The notes: generated by a model not told the origin, from the letters alone. Positions 37,037 through 46,853 are shown, numbered from the stretch's first letter. The stretch is 64,000 nucleotides of DNA from Roseovarius sp. TE539 (GCF_003298505.1 NZ_QNGB01000003.1:124001-188000), one strand, 5' to 3'. Numbers and translations: made by a program.

Positions 37037-37647
37037 TCCGGCTCGACCGTGAGGGCGGACTCTGGACGGTAACCATAGACCGTCCCGACAAGGCCAATTC
37101 GCTGACCGCCGCGATGCTTGCAGAACTGGCCGACATCGCCGAAGCCGCCCATGAGTCGCGGGCATTGGTCCTCACCGGCGCAGGAAAGGTCTTTTCTGCC
37201 GGCGCCGATCTGGACGCGGCCCGTGCCGGCCTTGCTACCAGCCCGGACTGGGAGCGTCTGTCGGGGGCGATCGCAAGGCACCCCGGACTGACTGTCGCGG
37301 CCCTGAACGGCACGGTTGCCGGAGGGGCGATGGGAATGGCGCTGGCATGTGATCTGCGGGTGGCGGCGCCCGGTGCAAAGGCATTCTATCCGGTGATGAA
37401 GCTTGGATTTCTGCCGCAACCCTCTGATCCGTCGCGGCTTGTCGCGCTCGTGGGGCCTGCCCGGGCGAGGATGATCCTGATGGCGGGACAGAAGATCGAT
37501 GCCGAAACCGCGCTTTCCTGGGGTCTCTTCGATCGGATCGTGCCCGATGACGACGGCGATGTTCTTGAGGTGGCGGTGTCGCTTACCGCTGACACGGTCG
37601 CCGCACCACCCGAACACGCCACCGCGATCAAGCGGCTGATCGGCTGA
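37033..37647 (+). CDS. Enoyl-CoA hydratase/isomerase family protein (short)
   Basis: 204 aa, shorter than the usual ~260. The crotonase core is present: DRPDKANSLTAAML, ALVLTGAGKVFSAGADL, the oxyanion-hole NGTVAGGAMGMALACDLRVA and a C-terminal helix. The C-terminal oligomerisation helices of typical members are reduced. Glu residues normally needed for hydration are not clearly in place, so it may be an isomerase or other crotonase. Coupled to the SDR gene by ATGA overlap. Confidence 0.82.
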   Translation: MIRLDREGGLWTVTIDRPDKANSLTAAMLAELADIAEAAHESRALVLTGAGKVFSAGADLDAARAGLATSPDWERLSGAIARHPGLTVAALNGTVAGGAMGMALACDLRVAAPGAKAFYPVMKLGFLPQPSDPSRLVALVGPARARMILMAGQKIDAETALSWGLFDRIVPDDDGDVLEVAVSLTADTVAAPPEHATAIKRLIG

Positions 37648-37677
37648 TCGCCGCCGACCGGTTCGAAAGCATTGTCC

Positions 37678-38040
37678 TCAGGCCTGCGTGATCCAGTCCC
37701 GCGCCGTGCCAAGTTCGTCCATGCCGAACGTCCGCAGCCTTGTCGGAAGCAGTGCGCCTGCTGCTTTCGAGACCGGTCCGATCCAGCCGATATCCGATAC
37801 CACCGCCACGTGGCTGATATGCCGCACATTGCGGAAATCGAATTTCAGCCCTTCCCAGATCAGCGACGGATCATACCCGCCGAAACTGTCCACGATCTCA
37901 AGCAATTTCACGGTGCCGTGCCGGTCAATGAACTCCTGAAGCGGCATCACCGCGCGATCGTATTCCTCGGTGGTGATCTTCCCGCCGACACGGATTTCTG
38001 CGACCCGGGTGTCATCGTCTTCGTGATAGGCAATCGTCAT
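37678..38040 (-). CDS. STAS/SEC14-like (SpoIIAA-like) domain protein
   Basis: 120 aa single-domain protein, pattern like the SpoIIAA-like family PF11964: GKITTEEYDRAVMPLQEFIDRHG, then LEIVDSFGGYDPSLIWEGLKF and HISHVAVVSDIGWIG. Role unknown; the fold is related to lipid-binding or anti-anti-sigma domains. GGGGGAG six bases upstream decides ATG 38040 over longer alternatives. It faces the crotonase gene tail to tail. Confidence 0.75.
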   Translation of the reverse strand: MTIAYHEDDDTRVAEIRVGGKITTEEYDRAVMPLQEFIDRHGTVKLLEIVDSFGGYDPSLIWEGLKFDFRNVRHISHVAVVSDIGWIGPVSKAAGALLPTRLRTFGMDELGTARDWITQA

Positions 38041-38252
38041 CTCGGCTCCCCCTTCGCACAGCAACAGCCTACACGGTTTTCCGTCGCGACCAAAGCCGCG
38101 ATACCCGTTCCCGCTAGGCCCGCGAGACGCCCGGACACGGGCGACGAGCATACCCGCCATTCGCGGTCATGCGGGCGATGGCCGAAGAGTTTCCGGCCGT
38201 GCCCGGAATCCCCTTGAAAACCCAGGTTCAAGTTCTTCGGACTGTTCAGATT

Positions 38253-38444
38253 TCAGTCCAGGCGCCGGGCCTCGTCCAGCAGCATCACCGGAATGCCGTT
38301 GCGGATCGGGAAGGCCAGGCCCGCAGCCTCGCTGATGAGTTCCTGCGCCTGCGCGTCGTACCGCAGCACGGACTGTGTCTGCGGACATACAAGAGCCTCC
38401 AGCATGCGGCGGTCGAACGGGGTGTCGCAAGGCTGTTCACTCAT
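38253..38444 (-). CDS. Trm112-family small protein
   Basis: 63 aa. [17 protein letters not shown] and [18 protein letters not shown] are the Trm112/YcaR signature. Only one of the usual Cys positions is kept (Cys at ALVCPQ), as in many bacterial members. Some family members activate methyltransferases; the bacterial role is unclear. Its start overlaps the LON-domain gene stop by four bases. Confidence 0.88.
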   Translation of the reverse strand: MSEQPCDTPFDRRMLEALVCPQTQSVLRYDAQAQELISEAAGLAFPIRNGIPVMLLDEARRLD

Positions 38445-39085
38445 TGCATGATCTCCTCGTCATCCCCGCCGCGGAGGGCATATTCTATCAGGGTTACAAG
38501 AGTTTCACGCCGTGTTGTCAAGGACGGGGCCTCCAGGAGGGCCTGCTTGTCCTCGGGCTCGAACCCAAGCAGCATGGACAGTGAATTGATCAGCAGTTCG
38601 TCATCGGCCTGCTCCAGGGTTTCCCAGTCGCTCTGCAGTTCGCGCGCCGAGAAGTATCTGGACAGCAGGTTCAGGAAGCTTTCTCGGTCGAACCCGGGAT
38701 CCGTATCGGTCGGGCCAAGATCCCGCTCAAAGCCCGACCACGATGCGTGGACCCTCCGGTATGGCGTAAACCCTTCGGTTTCCTCGCAGACCCGGAATCT
38801 TGAAATTCCGGTAAGCGTGATCATGTACCGCCCGTCCTCGGTCTCCGAGAATTGCGTCACCCGTCCCGCGCATCCGATCGAGTGGAGGCCATTGCCCGCC
38901 CGCCCGGGCACCTCGTTGGGTTGGATCATCCCGATCAACCGCTCGCGCGTCTTGAGCGCATCCTCCAGCATCGCCAGGTAGCGCGGCTCGAACAGGTGCA
39001 ACGGCAACCGCGACCGGGGCAGCAGAAGCGCCCCGGGCAGTGGAAAAACCGGAATGATCTCAGGCAGATCGGCTTTATTGAACAT
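38441..39085 (-). CDS. LON peptidase substrate-binding domain protein
   Basis: 214 aa covering the Lon N-terminal (LAN) domain alone: [41 protein letters not shown] and the C-terminal helical part. No ATPase or protease domain follows. Free-standing LAN proteins are common; role unknown. It sits 26 bases after the thioredoxin gene and overlaps the Trm112 gene, so the three form an operon. Confidence 0.9.
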   Translation of the reverse strand: MFNKADLPEIIPVFPLPGALLLPRSRLPLHLFEPRYLAMLEDALKTRERLIGMIQPNEVPGRAGNGLHSIGCAGRVTQFSETEDGRYMITLTGISRFRVCEETEGFTPYRRVHASWSGFERDLGPTDTDPGFDRESFLNLLSRYFSARELQSDWETLEQADDELLINSLSMLLGFEPEDKQALLEAPSLTTRRETLVTLIEYALRGGDDEEIMQ

Positions 39086-39111
39086 GCCCCTGACCTAGCC
39101 CGCACGACCGT

Positions 39112-40032
39112 TCAGGCAAATATCATCGAACTCAGCCTGCGGCGCCCGTTGAGGACGATGGGATCATTCGGCTTGAGCGCCTCGAAAATCGTGAAAAGCT
39201 GTTGCTTGGCGGCCTCGTCATTCCAGTCCGGTGCACGGCGGAACAGATCCAGAAGCACCTCCACGGCCTCCTCCGTCTGTCCCGACGCATAGAGTGCCTG
39301 TGCCAGGTCGAACCGGGCCTGATGATTTTCGGGATCGGCTTCCACAGCGGCGCGCAGGTCGCTCACCGGGCCGGCATCGGCCGCCTGCCGTGCCAGTTCC
39401 AGGGCCGCATGCGCGGCCTCCAGTTCCGGTGCCTTGCTGATTTCAGCGGGGGCACCGTTGAGTATTGCCTCGGCCTGATCCAGATCCTCCAGAGCGATAT
39501 GCGCCCGGACCATCCCGGCATAAGCTTTAGCGTTCTTTGGATCTTCCTGCAGAATCGCGGCAAATGTCTGAACCGCGTCCGTGGCCGCGCCCTGGTCAAG
39601 CATCTCTTCAGCGGCTGTCACCGCGTCGTCAAGTCCGCCACCTTCGGCGTCCGCCCCCCCCCCGGCGGCGGCGATGACGCGTTGCACGAAGGCGTCGATC
39701 TCGGACCCGGCGATGGCACCCTGGAAGCCGTCGACGGGCTGGCCCTTCCAGAAGGCGTAGACTGTGGGAAGTGACTGGATCTGCAACTGTGCCGCGATCC
39801 GCTGGTTCTCATCCACGTTGACCTTGGCCATCTTCACCGAACCGTTGGCTTTCTTGACCGCTGATTCGAGGGCTGGCCCGAGGGTCTTGCAGGGCCCGCA
39901 CCACGGCGCCCAGAAATCAACGATGACCGGCACGGTATTGGAAGCCTCGATCACATCGGCCATGAAATTGGCTTCCGAGACGTCCTTTACAAGGTCGGTT
40001 GCGGGCGGGGTCTGACCACCGAGTTCCAGCAT
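39112..40032 (-). CDS. Thioredoxin-TPR co-chaperone (CnoX/YbbN type)
   Basis: 306 aa. Thioredoxin domain with active site CGPC at 45-48 (VDFWAPWCGPCKTLGP), then a helical TPR-like half (AEEMLDQGAATDAVQTFAAIL; DLAQALYASGQTEEAVEVLLDLF). It resembles CnoX/YbbN, a holdase that protects proteins from chlorine and passes them to GroEL or DnaK; whether this one is redox-active is suggested by the intact CxxC. GGAG eight bases upstream supports ATG 40032. First gene of the thioredoxin-LON-Trm112 operon. Confidence 0.9.
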   Translation of the reverse strand: MLELGGQTPPATDLVKDVSEANFMADVIEASNTVPVIVDFWAPWCGPCKTLGPALESAVKKANGSVKMAKVNVDENQRIAAQLQIQSLPTVYAFWKGQPVDGFQGAIAGSEIDAFVQRVIAAAGGGADAEGGGLDDAVTAAEEMLDQGAATDAVQTFAAILQEDPKNAKAYAGMVRAHIALEDLDQAEAILNGAPAEISKAPELEAAHAALELARQAADAGPVSDLRAAVEADPENHQARFDLAQALYASGQTEEAVEVLLDLFRRAPDWNDEAAKQQLFTIFEALKPNDPIVLNGRRRLSSMIFA

Positions 40033-40205
40033 GTCGTGCACTCCAGATCGCTTGATTTCGCCGTTCCGGTTTTACATGGCGTAGCGAAACCCGTGTTGCA
40101 AGGGCAGAAGCGGCGCACGGTTGACCTCATCGCGGTCTTACGTCGGGTTCCGGGGTTTCGGATGGCGCGTGTGCGTGGCCTTCACGGCTCTTGAAAGGTT
40201 CGCAC

Positions 40206-40994
40206 TCAGAGGTCGAAGGTCGCGAACACCGGTGCGTGGTCCGATGGTTTCTCCCATCCCCGCGCATGGCGCAGGATACGGCTCGAATGTGCCGCGTTGC
40301 GAATGTCGCCGGAGGCCCAGACATGATCCAGCCGCCGGCCCTTGTCCGCGGCGTCCCAGTCCCGCGCGCGGTAGCTCCACCAACTGTAAAGCTGCCCCTC
40401 GGGGATGTCGGCTCGGGTCACATCGGACCAGCCGCCGGCCTCCTGCGCCGCGCCCAGGTGCTCGACCTCCACCGGGGTGTGGCTGACCACCTTGAGAAGC
40501 TGCTTGTGACTCCAGACATCATCTTCGCGCGGGGCGATGTTGAGGTCCCCAACGAGGATCGCCCTTTCAGGCCGGTCGCGATGAAACCAGTCCCGCATCT
40601 CGGTCAGGTAATCGAGCTTCTGTCCGAATTTCTCGTTCGCCTCCCGGTCGGGAACGTCGCCGCCCGCCGGAACGTAGAAATTGTGGATCAGAGTGCCGTC
40701 CTCCAGCCGTGCCGCGACATGCCGCGCATGCCCGAGCGTGGCGAAATCAAGGTCACCCGCATCCTCGATGGGTCGTTTTGAAAGGATTGCCACGCCATTG
40801 TAGCCTTTCTGGCCGCGAGCCACCATGTGACCATATCCCAGTTCGGCAAAGCGCGCCGTGGGGATCTTCTCGACCGGGCTCTTGCACTCCTGGAGGCACA
40901 GAAGGTCGGGGCCTTCCTCTTCCAGAAGGCGTGCGACAAGGCCCTCGCGGAGGCGGACCGAGTTGATGTTCCAGGTGGCTATGGTGAAGGGCAT
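40206..40994 (-). CDS. xthA: Exodeoxyribonuclease III
   Basis: 262 aa. Endonuclease/exonuclease/phosphatase fold: IATWNINSVRLR, LQECK (metal-binding Glu), YNGVAILS, VGDLNIAP and the final SDHAPV. It cleaves at abasic sites and degrades 3' ends in base-excision repair. The frame extends upstream to 41120 but the domain starts at ATG 40994. Confidence 0.95.
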   Translation of the reverse strand: MPFTIATWNINSVRLREGLVARLLEEEGPDLLCLQECKSPVEKIPTARFAELGYGHMVARGQKGYNGVAILSKRPIEDAGDLDFATLGHARHVAARLEDGTLIHNFYVPAGGDVPDREANEKFGQKLDYLTEMRDWFHRDRPERAILVGDLNIAPREDDVWSHKQLLKVVSHTPVEVEHLGAAQEAGGWSDVTRADIPEGQLYSWWSYRARDWDAADKGRRLDHVWASGDIRNAAHSSRILRHARGWEKPSDHAPVFATFDL

Positions 40995-41083
40995 GGGCGC
41001 TCCGGTTGATCTCGACCCGCATTGGCTAGCAGATGCACGGGCTGCGGACCAGTGACCAGCAGCGCGTACGGGCGCACGCACCC

Positions 41084-41113
41084 AAAAAAAGGCCCCGGCA
41101 CGCGGCCGGGGCC
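41084..41113 (-). terminator. Rho-independent terminator of the response-regulator gene
   Basis: Read on the minus strand, a GGCCCCGGC / GCCGGGGCC stem is followed by TTTTTTT. It lies about 110 bases after the regulator stop. Confidence 0.88.
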
Positions 41114-41136
41114 AGTCCAACAGGGAGGTGCATGTG

Positions 41137-41232
41137 ATGGGTCCCGCACATGCAACGGGATCCTCGAATTCTTATGCTGCTCAGGCTGCGACAGCCTTGA
41201 TCTGGAACAACACGGACTGTCTATGCCAGTAA
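41137..41232 (+). CDS. Possible 31-aa peptide with a strong ribosome-binding site
   Basis: ATG 41137 to TAA 41232 encodes 31 residues (starts MGPAHATGSSNSYAAQAATA) and is preceded by GGGAGGTG (41123-41130) at an ideal distance. It overlaps the last 12 bases of the response-regulator gene on the other strand. No promoter is obvious, and the terminator hairpin lies just upstream. I do not recognise it; it may be chance. Confidence 0.25.
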   Translation: MGPAHATGSSNSYAAQAATALIWNNTDCLCQ

Positions 41233-41907
41233 CCTGTACCCCCCGGCCTCGGTCACCAGAAGGCGGGCATTGGCGGGATCAGGCTCGATCTTTTGGCGCA
41301 GGCGGTAGATATGGGTTTCAAGCGTGTGGGTCGTGACGCCGGCATTGTAGCCCCAGACCTCGTGCAGCAGCACGTCACGCGGTACCACGCCATCGGTGGA
41401 CCGATAGAGGAACTTTAGGATGTTGGTTTCCTTCTCGGTGAGCCGCACCTTGCGCTCATCCTCGCCCACCAGCACCTTCATCGCGGGACGGAACGTATAG
41501 GGCCCGAGCTGGAAAACCGCATCCTCGGACTGTTCGTGCTGGCGAAGTTGCGCGCGGATACGGGCCAGCAGGACCGGGAACTTGAACGGCTTTGTGACGT
41601 AGTCGTTGGCGCCCGCATCCAGCCCCAGGATCGTGTCGGCGTCGCCGTCATGACCTGTGAGCATCATGATCGGCGCCTTCACGCCCTGCTTGCGCATGAG
41701 CCGGCACAGCTCTCGCCCATCGGTATCCGGAAGACCCACATCGAGAATGACCAGATCATAGATCGCATCCTTGGCCTTGCTCATCGCGTCGGCGCCGTTG
41801 GCGGCCTCGAAGACATCGAAATCCTCGGTCATCACCAGCTGTTCGCTGAGCGCCTCGCGCAGGTCCTCGTCATCATCGACCAGCAGTATTTTCTTTAGCT
41901 GTCCCAT
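41221..41907 (-). CDS. OmpR-family response regulator (CenR-like)
   Basis: 228 aa. Receiver domain ILLVDDDEDLREALSEQL with phospho-acceptor Asp in VILDVGLPD, switch Thr in MLTGHD and Lys in TKPFKF. The C-terminal winged helix has LTEKETNILKFLY, HTLETHIYRLRQKIEPD and AGGYRLLA. No sensor kinase is adjacent. The sequence resembles CenR, an alphaproteobacterial regulator linked to the envelope; that name is by memory, not alignment. A strong terminator follows. Confidence 0.88.
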   Translation of the reverse strand: MGQLKKILLVDDDEDLREALSEQLVMTEDFDVFEAANGADAMSKAKDAIYDLVILDVGLPDTDGRELCRLMRKQGVKAPIMMLTGHDGDADTILGLDAGANDYVTKPFKFPVLLARIRAQLRQHEQSEDAVFQLGPYTFRPAMKVLVGEDERKVRLTEKETNILKFLYRSTDGVVPRDVLLHEVWGYNAGVTTHTLETHIYRLRQKIEPDPANARLLVTEAGGYRLLA

Positions 41908-42071
41908 GGATGGCTTCCTTGTGCTGTTTTACCAGACATGAGACAGCGAGATCGCCACGGCAAGGTCTGCAACATGACAATCACGCCGACGTGTTGGCCT
42001 GCGAGCGATTATTTCATTCAACGGCAAAAGCCTCTACATGAAAATGAATGTACTCTCAGGATGGCGACGAC

Positions 42072-43163
42072 ATGAGCCTTGCCCCCGACATCAACGAGTT
42101 GATCGCCCGCGCCAGGGCGGATTTGCGCATGGGTGTGCCGGTTCTTCTTGAGGGCGAGGACGGCGCGGCGCTCGTGCTTGCGGCGGAAACCCTTGAGCCG
42201 GCACGCCTGACGGCCCTGTCGAACCTCGGCGGCACGCCGGTGCTCGCGATCAGCGCCCGCCGGGCCGAAACACTGAAGGCGAGGGCCTATGACGGCGATC
42301 TGGCCCGGGTCGTGTTGCCCGAGGACGCCACGCCGGGCTGGGTACGTTCCGTGGCCGATCCCGCGGATGATCTGCGCAAACCGATGAAGGGGCCGCTCAG
42401 GACGCTGCGCGAGGGACCGGCGCGGATGCACAGGCTGGCGCTGACGCTGGTCAAGTCGGCGCGGCTGTTGCCCGCGGCGCTTGTGCTGGAACTCGGGGCC
42501 GATGTGGCATCGGTTGCGGAACCGGGCCTGACGACCTTGGACGCCGAGGTGGCGGCGTCGTCCCTGAAGCAGGTCAGCCCCCTGCACGAGGTGGTGAGCG
42601 CCCGGCTGCCGCTGGAAGTGTCGGATGCGGGACGGTTGCATGTCTTTCGCCCCGAGGATGGTGGTGAGGAACATTACGCAATCGAGATCGGCAAGCCACC
42701 ACGTGACGCGCCGGTCCTGTCGCGGCTGCATTCGGCCTGTTTCACCGGCGACCTGATGGGCAGTCTCAAATGCGATTGCGGCCCGCAGCTGCGCGCGGCG
42801 CTTGCGCAAATGGGCGCCGAGGGTGCGGGTATTCTGCTCTATCTCAACCAGGAGGGCCGGGGCATCGGGCTGGCCAACAAGATGCGCGCCTACTCCCTGC
42901 AGGACGAGGGCTTTGACACGGTAGAGGCCAATCACCGGCTGGGGTTCGAGGACGACGAGCGCGATTTTCGCATCGGCGCCCAGATCCTCGGGGCGCTCGG
43001 TTTCTCTGTCGTGCGGCTCCTGACCAACAATCCCGGCAAGATCGACATCATGCGCCAGCAGGGTATCGAAGTGGCGGAAAGAGTGCCATTGAAGGTTGGC
43101 GAAAACGCACATAATCGCGGTTATCTGTCCACCAAGGCTGCAAAATCGGGTCACATGCTCTGA
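42072..43163 (+). CDS. ribA: GTP cyclohydrolase II with degenerate N-terminal domain
   Basis: 363 aa. The C-terminal ~200 residues are RibA: RLHSACFTGDLMGSLKCDCGPQL (three zinc-binding Cys within this region), YLNQEGRGIGL and LLTNNP. The N-terminal ~150 residues resemble a shortened DHBP synthase-like domain without its acidic catalytic motifs. It opens GTP to the first riboflavin intermediate. AGGA precedes ATG 42072; ATG 42048 is an alternative. No other rib genes are near. Confidence 0.9.
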   Translation: MSLAPDINELIARARADLRMGVPVLLEGEDGAALVLAAETLEPARLTALSNLGGTPVLAISARRAETLKARAYDGDLARVVLPEDATPGWVRSVADPADDLRKPMKGPLRTLREGPARMHRLALTLVKSARLLPAALVLELGADVASVAEPGLTTLDAEVAASSLKQVSPLHEVVSARLPLEVSDAGRLHVFRPEDGGEEHYAIEIGKPPRDAPVLSRLHSACFTGDLMGSLKCDCGPQLRAALAQMGAEGAGILLYLNQEGRGIGLANKMRAYSLQDEGFDTVEANHRLGFEDDERDFRIGAQILGALGFSVVRLLTNNPGKIDIMRQQGIEVAERVPLKVGENAHNRGYLSTKAAKSGHML

Positions 43164-43168
43164 ACGGG

Positions 43169-43906
43169 TCAACCGTAGCGTGCCACGAAATTGCGCAGTA
43201 TCCTTTCGGGCGCGCATACATCCGCCGCACGGCACATCTCGATCAGGTCGTCGGCCGTCTCGGGCGGGAAATAGCCACGGTGCCGGTAAATCCTGATGCG
43301 GGTTTCGAAGCCTGCGGCATCGGCCTCGGGGTGGAACTGCGTCGCATAGACGTGCTGTCCGTGCCGAACCATCTGAAACGGGCAGGCGGGAGACGCGACG
43401 AGATGCGCGCATGTGTCGGGCAGGTTTTGCAGCGCCTCCTTGTGGCCGACAAACGCATCGAACCTGGCCGGCACCCCGTCAAGCAGCGGGTCATCCCGGC
43501 CGGACGGTGTCAATTCGCAGGCGGATGTGCCGACAGGTTCGGAATAGATGCCCTTGCCGACATCGGCACCAAGATGCTTGCCGAGAATGCCGATCCCGTA
43601 GCAGCATCCCAGGAACGGAAAATCCCGGCCGGTTATCGCGGGCATCAGTGACAGGACCGCGGCCTCGATCCGGGCCTCGGTTTCGCTCTTGTCGTGCGGG
43701 GCGTCGCTGACGCAGCCCGGTCCACCGCCGACGATCACGCCGGCCAGATCATCAAGGCACAGGTCCGCGGGCAAGGGTGCCTGATCCAGACGAATGCGCC
43801 GAACGCGCGCGGCTTCGAGGCCGCCCTTGCGCAAAATTGCGTCAAACTCGTTGTCGGCAGCCTCGTCTTCGGGTCGAAGCTGCAGGACGAGAAACGGTTT
43901 TTTCAT
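43169..43906 (-). CDS. Class I glutamine amidotransferase-like protein
   Basis: 245 aa. GATase1 fold similar to the GuaA glutaminase domain: VIVGGGPGCV, nucleophile Cys in FLGCCYGIG, and catalytic His-x-Glu in ATQFHPEAD. No synthetase domain is fused or adjacent. It could act on a glutamine-like amide (for example gamma-glutamyl compounds). It is convergent with ribA, with five bases between the stops. Confidence 0.85.
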   Translation of the reverse strand: MKKPFLVLQLRPEDEAADNEFDAILRKGGLEAARVRRIRLDQAPLPADLCLDDLAGVIVGGGPGCVSDAPHDKSETEARIEAAVLSLMPAITGRDFPFLGCCYGIGILGKHLGADVGKGIYSEPVGTSACELTPSGRDDPLLDGVPARFDAFVGHKEALQNLPDTCAHLVASPACPFQMVRHGQHVYATQFHPEADAAGFETRIRIYRHRGYFPPETADDLIEMCRAADVCAPERILRNFVARYG

Positions 43907-44038
43907 CGGATTTCCCCCACGAACCGCCTTTCTGGTTGCCCCGTCCTGGCCGTCGGGTCAAGCGCCGGCGGCACGGCTTGACGCCGTCCTGCAAAAGAAT
44001 ACGCTGCGGCCGACGTCAAACCTTTCAAGGATTTTCCA

Positions 44039-44281
44039 ATGGCCCAACGCCTCCATCTTGTCTTCGGTGGTGAGCTGAGCGATCCCACGCGCAATGTCTT
44101 CAAGGATGTCGATGACCTGCATATCGTCGGTATCTTCCCGGATTACGACAGTGCCTACAACGCCTGGAAGGCCGAGGCGCAGCGCACCGTGGACAATGCC
44201 CATATGCGGTATTTCATCGCCCATCTCCACAAGCTGCGTGATGAAGAATCGGCGGTCTCGCCCACCGAAGAACTCGGCTGA
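44039..44281 (+). CDS. DUF4170 domain-containing protein
   Basis: 80 aa, LVFGGELSDPTRNVFKDVDDLHIVGIFPDY and the rest match the DUF4170 family. Function unknown. It stands eight bases before the Kdo-transferase gene in a lipid A operon, a recurrent alphaproteobacterial arrangement, which suggests an accessory role in envelope lipid synthesis. Confidence 0.88.
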   Translation: MAQRLHLVFGGELSDPTRNVFKDVDDLHIVGIFPDYDSAYNAWKAEAQRTVDNAHMRYFIAHLHKLRDEESAVSPTEELG

Positions 44282-44289
44282 GCGGCGCG

Positions 44290-45507
44290 ATGGGATTTTC
44301 GCCGAGTCTGGCCGCATACCTGGCTTGGGCGCGGCGTGGCTCGCAGAGCGACTACAAGATCGAAAGCGAGCGCCCGCAAGGAGAGCTTGTATGGGGCCAC
44401 GCCACGAGCACGGCGCGTGCCGATGCCCTTTGCCAGTTGGCAGAACGGTTGAGGGTGCATCGCCCCGGCATTCATCTCTTGCTGACGGCCACCGAAGACG
44501 TGACGCGGCTTGCGTTCTCACGGGGACCGGTCATCTTGCAACCGTTGCCGGAGGACAGGTTCGGCCCGTGCGAAGCGTTCCTGTCGCATTGGGCCCCGGA
44601 TATCTGTCTTTGGACCGGCGGGGACTTCAGGCCGACCCTGCTGACATGCGCCCGCCGCCATCGGGTGCCGCTTCACCTGATCGATGCCGATGTAACGCTT
44701 TTGTCAGGCCAGCGTTGGCATCGTCTCTGCGATCCGAACAGATCCCTGATCCGGCATTTCTCCGGTATCATGGCGCGATCCGAGGAGGCCGAGCGCCAAT
44801 TGCGCCGGATCGGTGTGAAAGAGGCGGATATCGCCCTTGGTGGGCTTTTCCAGGCCGGCTCGGTTTCGCTGCCCTGCAACGAAGAGGACCGTGCGGCGGT
44901 ATCCGCGTCGATGCGCGGGCGGCCGATATGGATGGCGGCAGCCGTGCAGCCCGACGAACTGGAGATCGTTCTGGGCGCGCATAGAAGGGTCACGCGCTTC
45001 GCGCACCGGCTGCTTTTGGTCATAGCACCCGCTCGGTCAGGGGATGTCGGGGCCTTTCGGGAAAGGATTGCTGCCGAGGGCTGGCGGCCCACGGTGTGGT
45101 CCGAAGGTCAGATGCCCGCCGAGACAACGCAGATAGTCCTGGCTGACACGCCCGAGGAGATGGGCCTCTGGTACAGGCTGGCTTCGGTCACGTTGATGGC
45201 CAGTTCGCTGGTGCCCGGGCATGGCGGGCGCGACCCGAATGAACCGGCGGCCCACGGATCGGCAATACTGTATGGCCCGAACAGCGGCCGGTACCTTGAA
45301 ATATACGATCGTTTCGCCCAGGCAGGGGCTGCGCGGAGGGTGCATGAATCCGAAACGCTTGCCTCGGCCGTCGAGGACCTGATCGCGCCGGACCGATCCG
45401 CGGCGATGGCGCATGCCGCATGGGATTTGGCATCGCAGGGGGCAGAGGTGACGGACCGGATCATGGACCTGGTGCAGGACACCCTCGATGTGCTGGCAGC
45501 GCGGTGA
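44290..45507 (+). CDS. waaA: 3-deoxy-D-manno-octulosonic acid transferase
   Basis: 405 aa, two-domain GT-B glycosyltransferase of the KdtA N-terminal family: [43 protein letters not shown] and the C-terminal [20 protein letters not shown] nucleotide-sugar region. It adds Kdo residues to lipid IVA at the inner membrane. It is somewhat divergent from the textbook form. Its stop overlaps the lpxK start by one base. Confidence 0.88.
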   Translation: MGFSPSLAAYLAWARRGSQSDYKIESERPQGELVWGHATSTARADALCQLAERLRVHRPGIHLLLTATEDVTRLAFSRGPVILQPLPEDRFGPCEAFLSHWAPDICLWTGGDFRPTLLTCARRHRVPLHLIDADVTLLSGQRWHRLCDPNRSLIRHFSGIMARSEEAERQLRRIGVKEADIALGGLFQAGSVSLPCNEEDRAAVSASMRGRPIWMAAAVQPDELEIVLGAHRRVTRFAHRLLLVIAPARSGDVGAFRERIAAEGWRPTVWSEGQMPAETTQIVLADTPEEMGLWYRLASVTLMASSLVPGHGGRDPNEPAAHGSAILYGPNSGRYLEIYDRFAQAGAARRVHESETLASAVEDLIAPDRSAAMAHAAWDLASQGAEVTDRIMDLVQDTLDVLAAR

Positions 45508-46502
45508 TGCGACCGCCGAAGTTCTGGAATGACCCTCCGGACCGGCTTTCGCCGGCGGCGCGGGTATTGTCACCGCTGGGGCGCCTGCATGCGTGGATCA
45601 CGGCACGTCGCCTGGCCCGTGGAATGCCCTGTCATCCCGGAATTCCTGTCATTTGTGTGGGAAACTTGAACGCCGGTGGAACAGGAAAGACGCCTGCCGT
45701 CATTGCATTGACACACCGGTTGGCGGGGCAGGGCGTCAAGCCCGGCGTGGTTTCGCGCGGGTATGGCGGCAGGCTGCGCGGGCCTGTTCTGGTCGATCCG
45801 AAAACCCACACGGCCGAGGACGTCGGCGATGAACCGCTGTTGCTTTCGGCTTTCGCGCCGGTGCATGTGTCGCGGGAGCGGGCGGCGGGGGCACGGGCGG
45901 CTCGAGCGGCGGGCGCGGACGTGATCATTCTCGATGACGGGTTTCAAAACCCTCTGATTTCAAGGGATATATCAATAGTTGTCGTGGACGCCTCAGTGGG
46001 GTTCGGCAATGGGCTGTGCCTACCTGCGGGACCGTTGCGGGAACCTGTGGAGGCCGGCCTGGCACGGGCCGATCTGGTTCTGTCCGTGGGCGGCAAGGCC
46101 GCGCAGGACAGCTTCGATGCGAGATGGGCAAGCCGGGTGACCGTACCACGCATTCGGGGTGAGCTGCGCCCGCTTCGAACCGGTATGGACTGGACCGGTG
46201 CGCCGCTTCTGGCATTTGCCGGAATCGGCCATCCGGAAAAGTTTTTCCGGACGCTGCAATCACTCGGGGCAGATCTGTTGCGCGCAGAGGCCCTGGATGA
46301 TCACCAGGCGCTGACCCCTGCGTTGATGCGCCGGCTTGAGCATGAGGCGCAGGCGGCCGGGGCGCAGATGGTGACCACGGAGAAGGACGCGGTGCGCTTG
46401 CCGGCCGAATTCCGGCGCAAGGTTCTGACGCTGCCGGTCCGGCTGGAAATCGACGATCCCGGCCCGCTGGACGCGGCACTGGCGCGGGTTCTGCGGGGCT
46501 GA
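45507..46502 (+). CDS. lpxK: Tetraacyldisaccharide 4'-kinase
   Basis: 331 aa. P-loop [25 protein letters not shown] and the C-terminal [14 protein letters not shown] block. It phosphorylates the 4' position of the lipid A disaccharide, one step before WaaA, at the inner-membrane inner face. Start ATG 45507 overlaps the upstream TGA. Confidence 0.95.
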   Translation: MRPPKFWNDPPDRLSPAARVLSPLGRLHAWITARRLARGMPCHPGIPVICVGNLNAGGTGKTPAVIALTHRLAGQGVKPGVVSRGYGGRLRGPVLVDPKTHTAEDVGDEPLLLSAFAPVHVSRERAAGARAARAAGADVIILDDGFQNPLISRDISIVVVDASVGFGNGLCLPAGPLREPVEAGLARADLVLSVGGKAAQDSFDARWASRVTVPRIRGELRPLRTGMDWTGAPLLAFAGIGHPEKFFRTLQSLGADLLRAEALDDHQALTPALMRRLEHEAQAAGAQMVTTEKDAVRLPAEFRRKVLTLPVRLEIDDPGPLDAALARVLRG

Positions 46503-46662
46503 GCACCATGGTCCTGTTCCGGTCATCCCCGGGGTCTTGACGCGGGTTTGTGAACGGAAATGCCGTATCAGCGGGGTATTTGCTTGTAGGGTGTTGCATT
46601 CAATCGGAAACGGGCCGGAGACGGGCACGCGTCCATTGGGGTGGGTGCGGAACGCACCTGCC

Positions 46663-46707
46663 TTGGGGCGAGCAGGCGCGTGCCCGTCGCAGGTGCGCCG
46701 GGCGGGT
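46663..46707 (-). repeat. Dispersed intergenic repeat, copy B (inverted)
   Basis: Reverse complement matches 526-570 at 39 of 45 positions without gaps. Unlike copy A it has an inverted partner arm about 45 bases away (46621-46631), making a possible large stem-loop. Confidence 0.6.
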
Positions 46708-46807
46708 CACTCCTCCGGCGCCACGCACTCTAGATGAAAGGCGAAACAAGCCGGCGCGCGGGGGTCGTCGTGCCTGATCATGTGCCCTGATATCCGGGGC
46801 ATTGACG

Positions 46808-46835
46808 GAAAACGGGCGCCCTCTGGGGGCGCCCG
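46808..46835 (-). terminator. Rho-independent terminator of katG
   Basis: On the minus strand CGGGCGCCC / GGGCGCCCG (with a short loop) is followed by TTTTCC. It lies 19 bases after the katG stop. Confidence 0.85.
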
Positions 46836-46853
46836 CAGGAAATTTCCGCGCGT

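Larger units (their letters stand above)
46503..46853. other. Intergenic stretch between lpxK and katG
   Basis: About 350 bases between convergent genes with no credible gene. It holds repeat copy B (46663-46707). The word ACGGGCACGCG at 46621 is an inverted match to CGCGTGCCCGT inside that copy, so the block could fold on itself. A hairpin GGGTGCG-GAA-CGCACC lies at about 46643-46658. The katG terminator lies at the right end. Confidence 0.6.
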
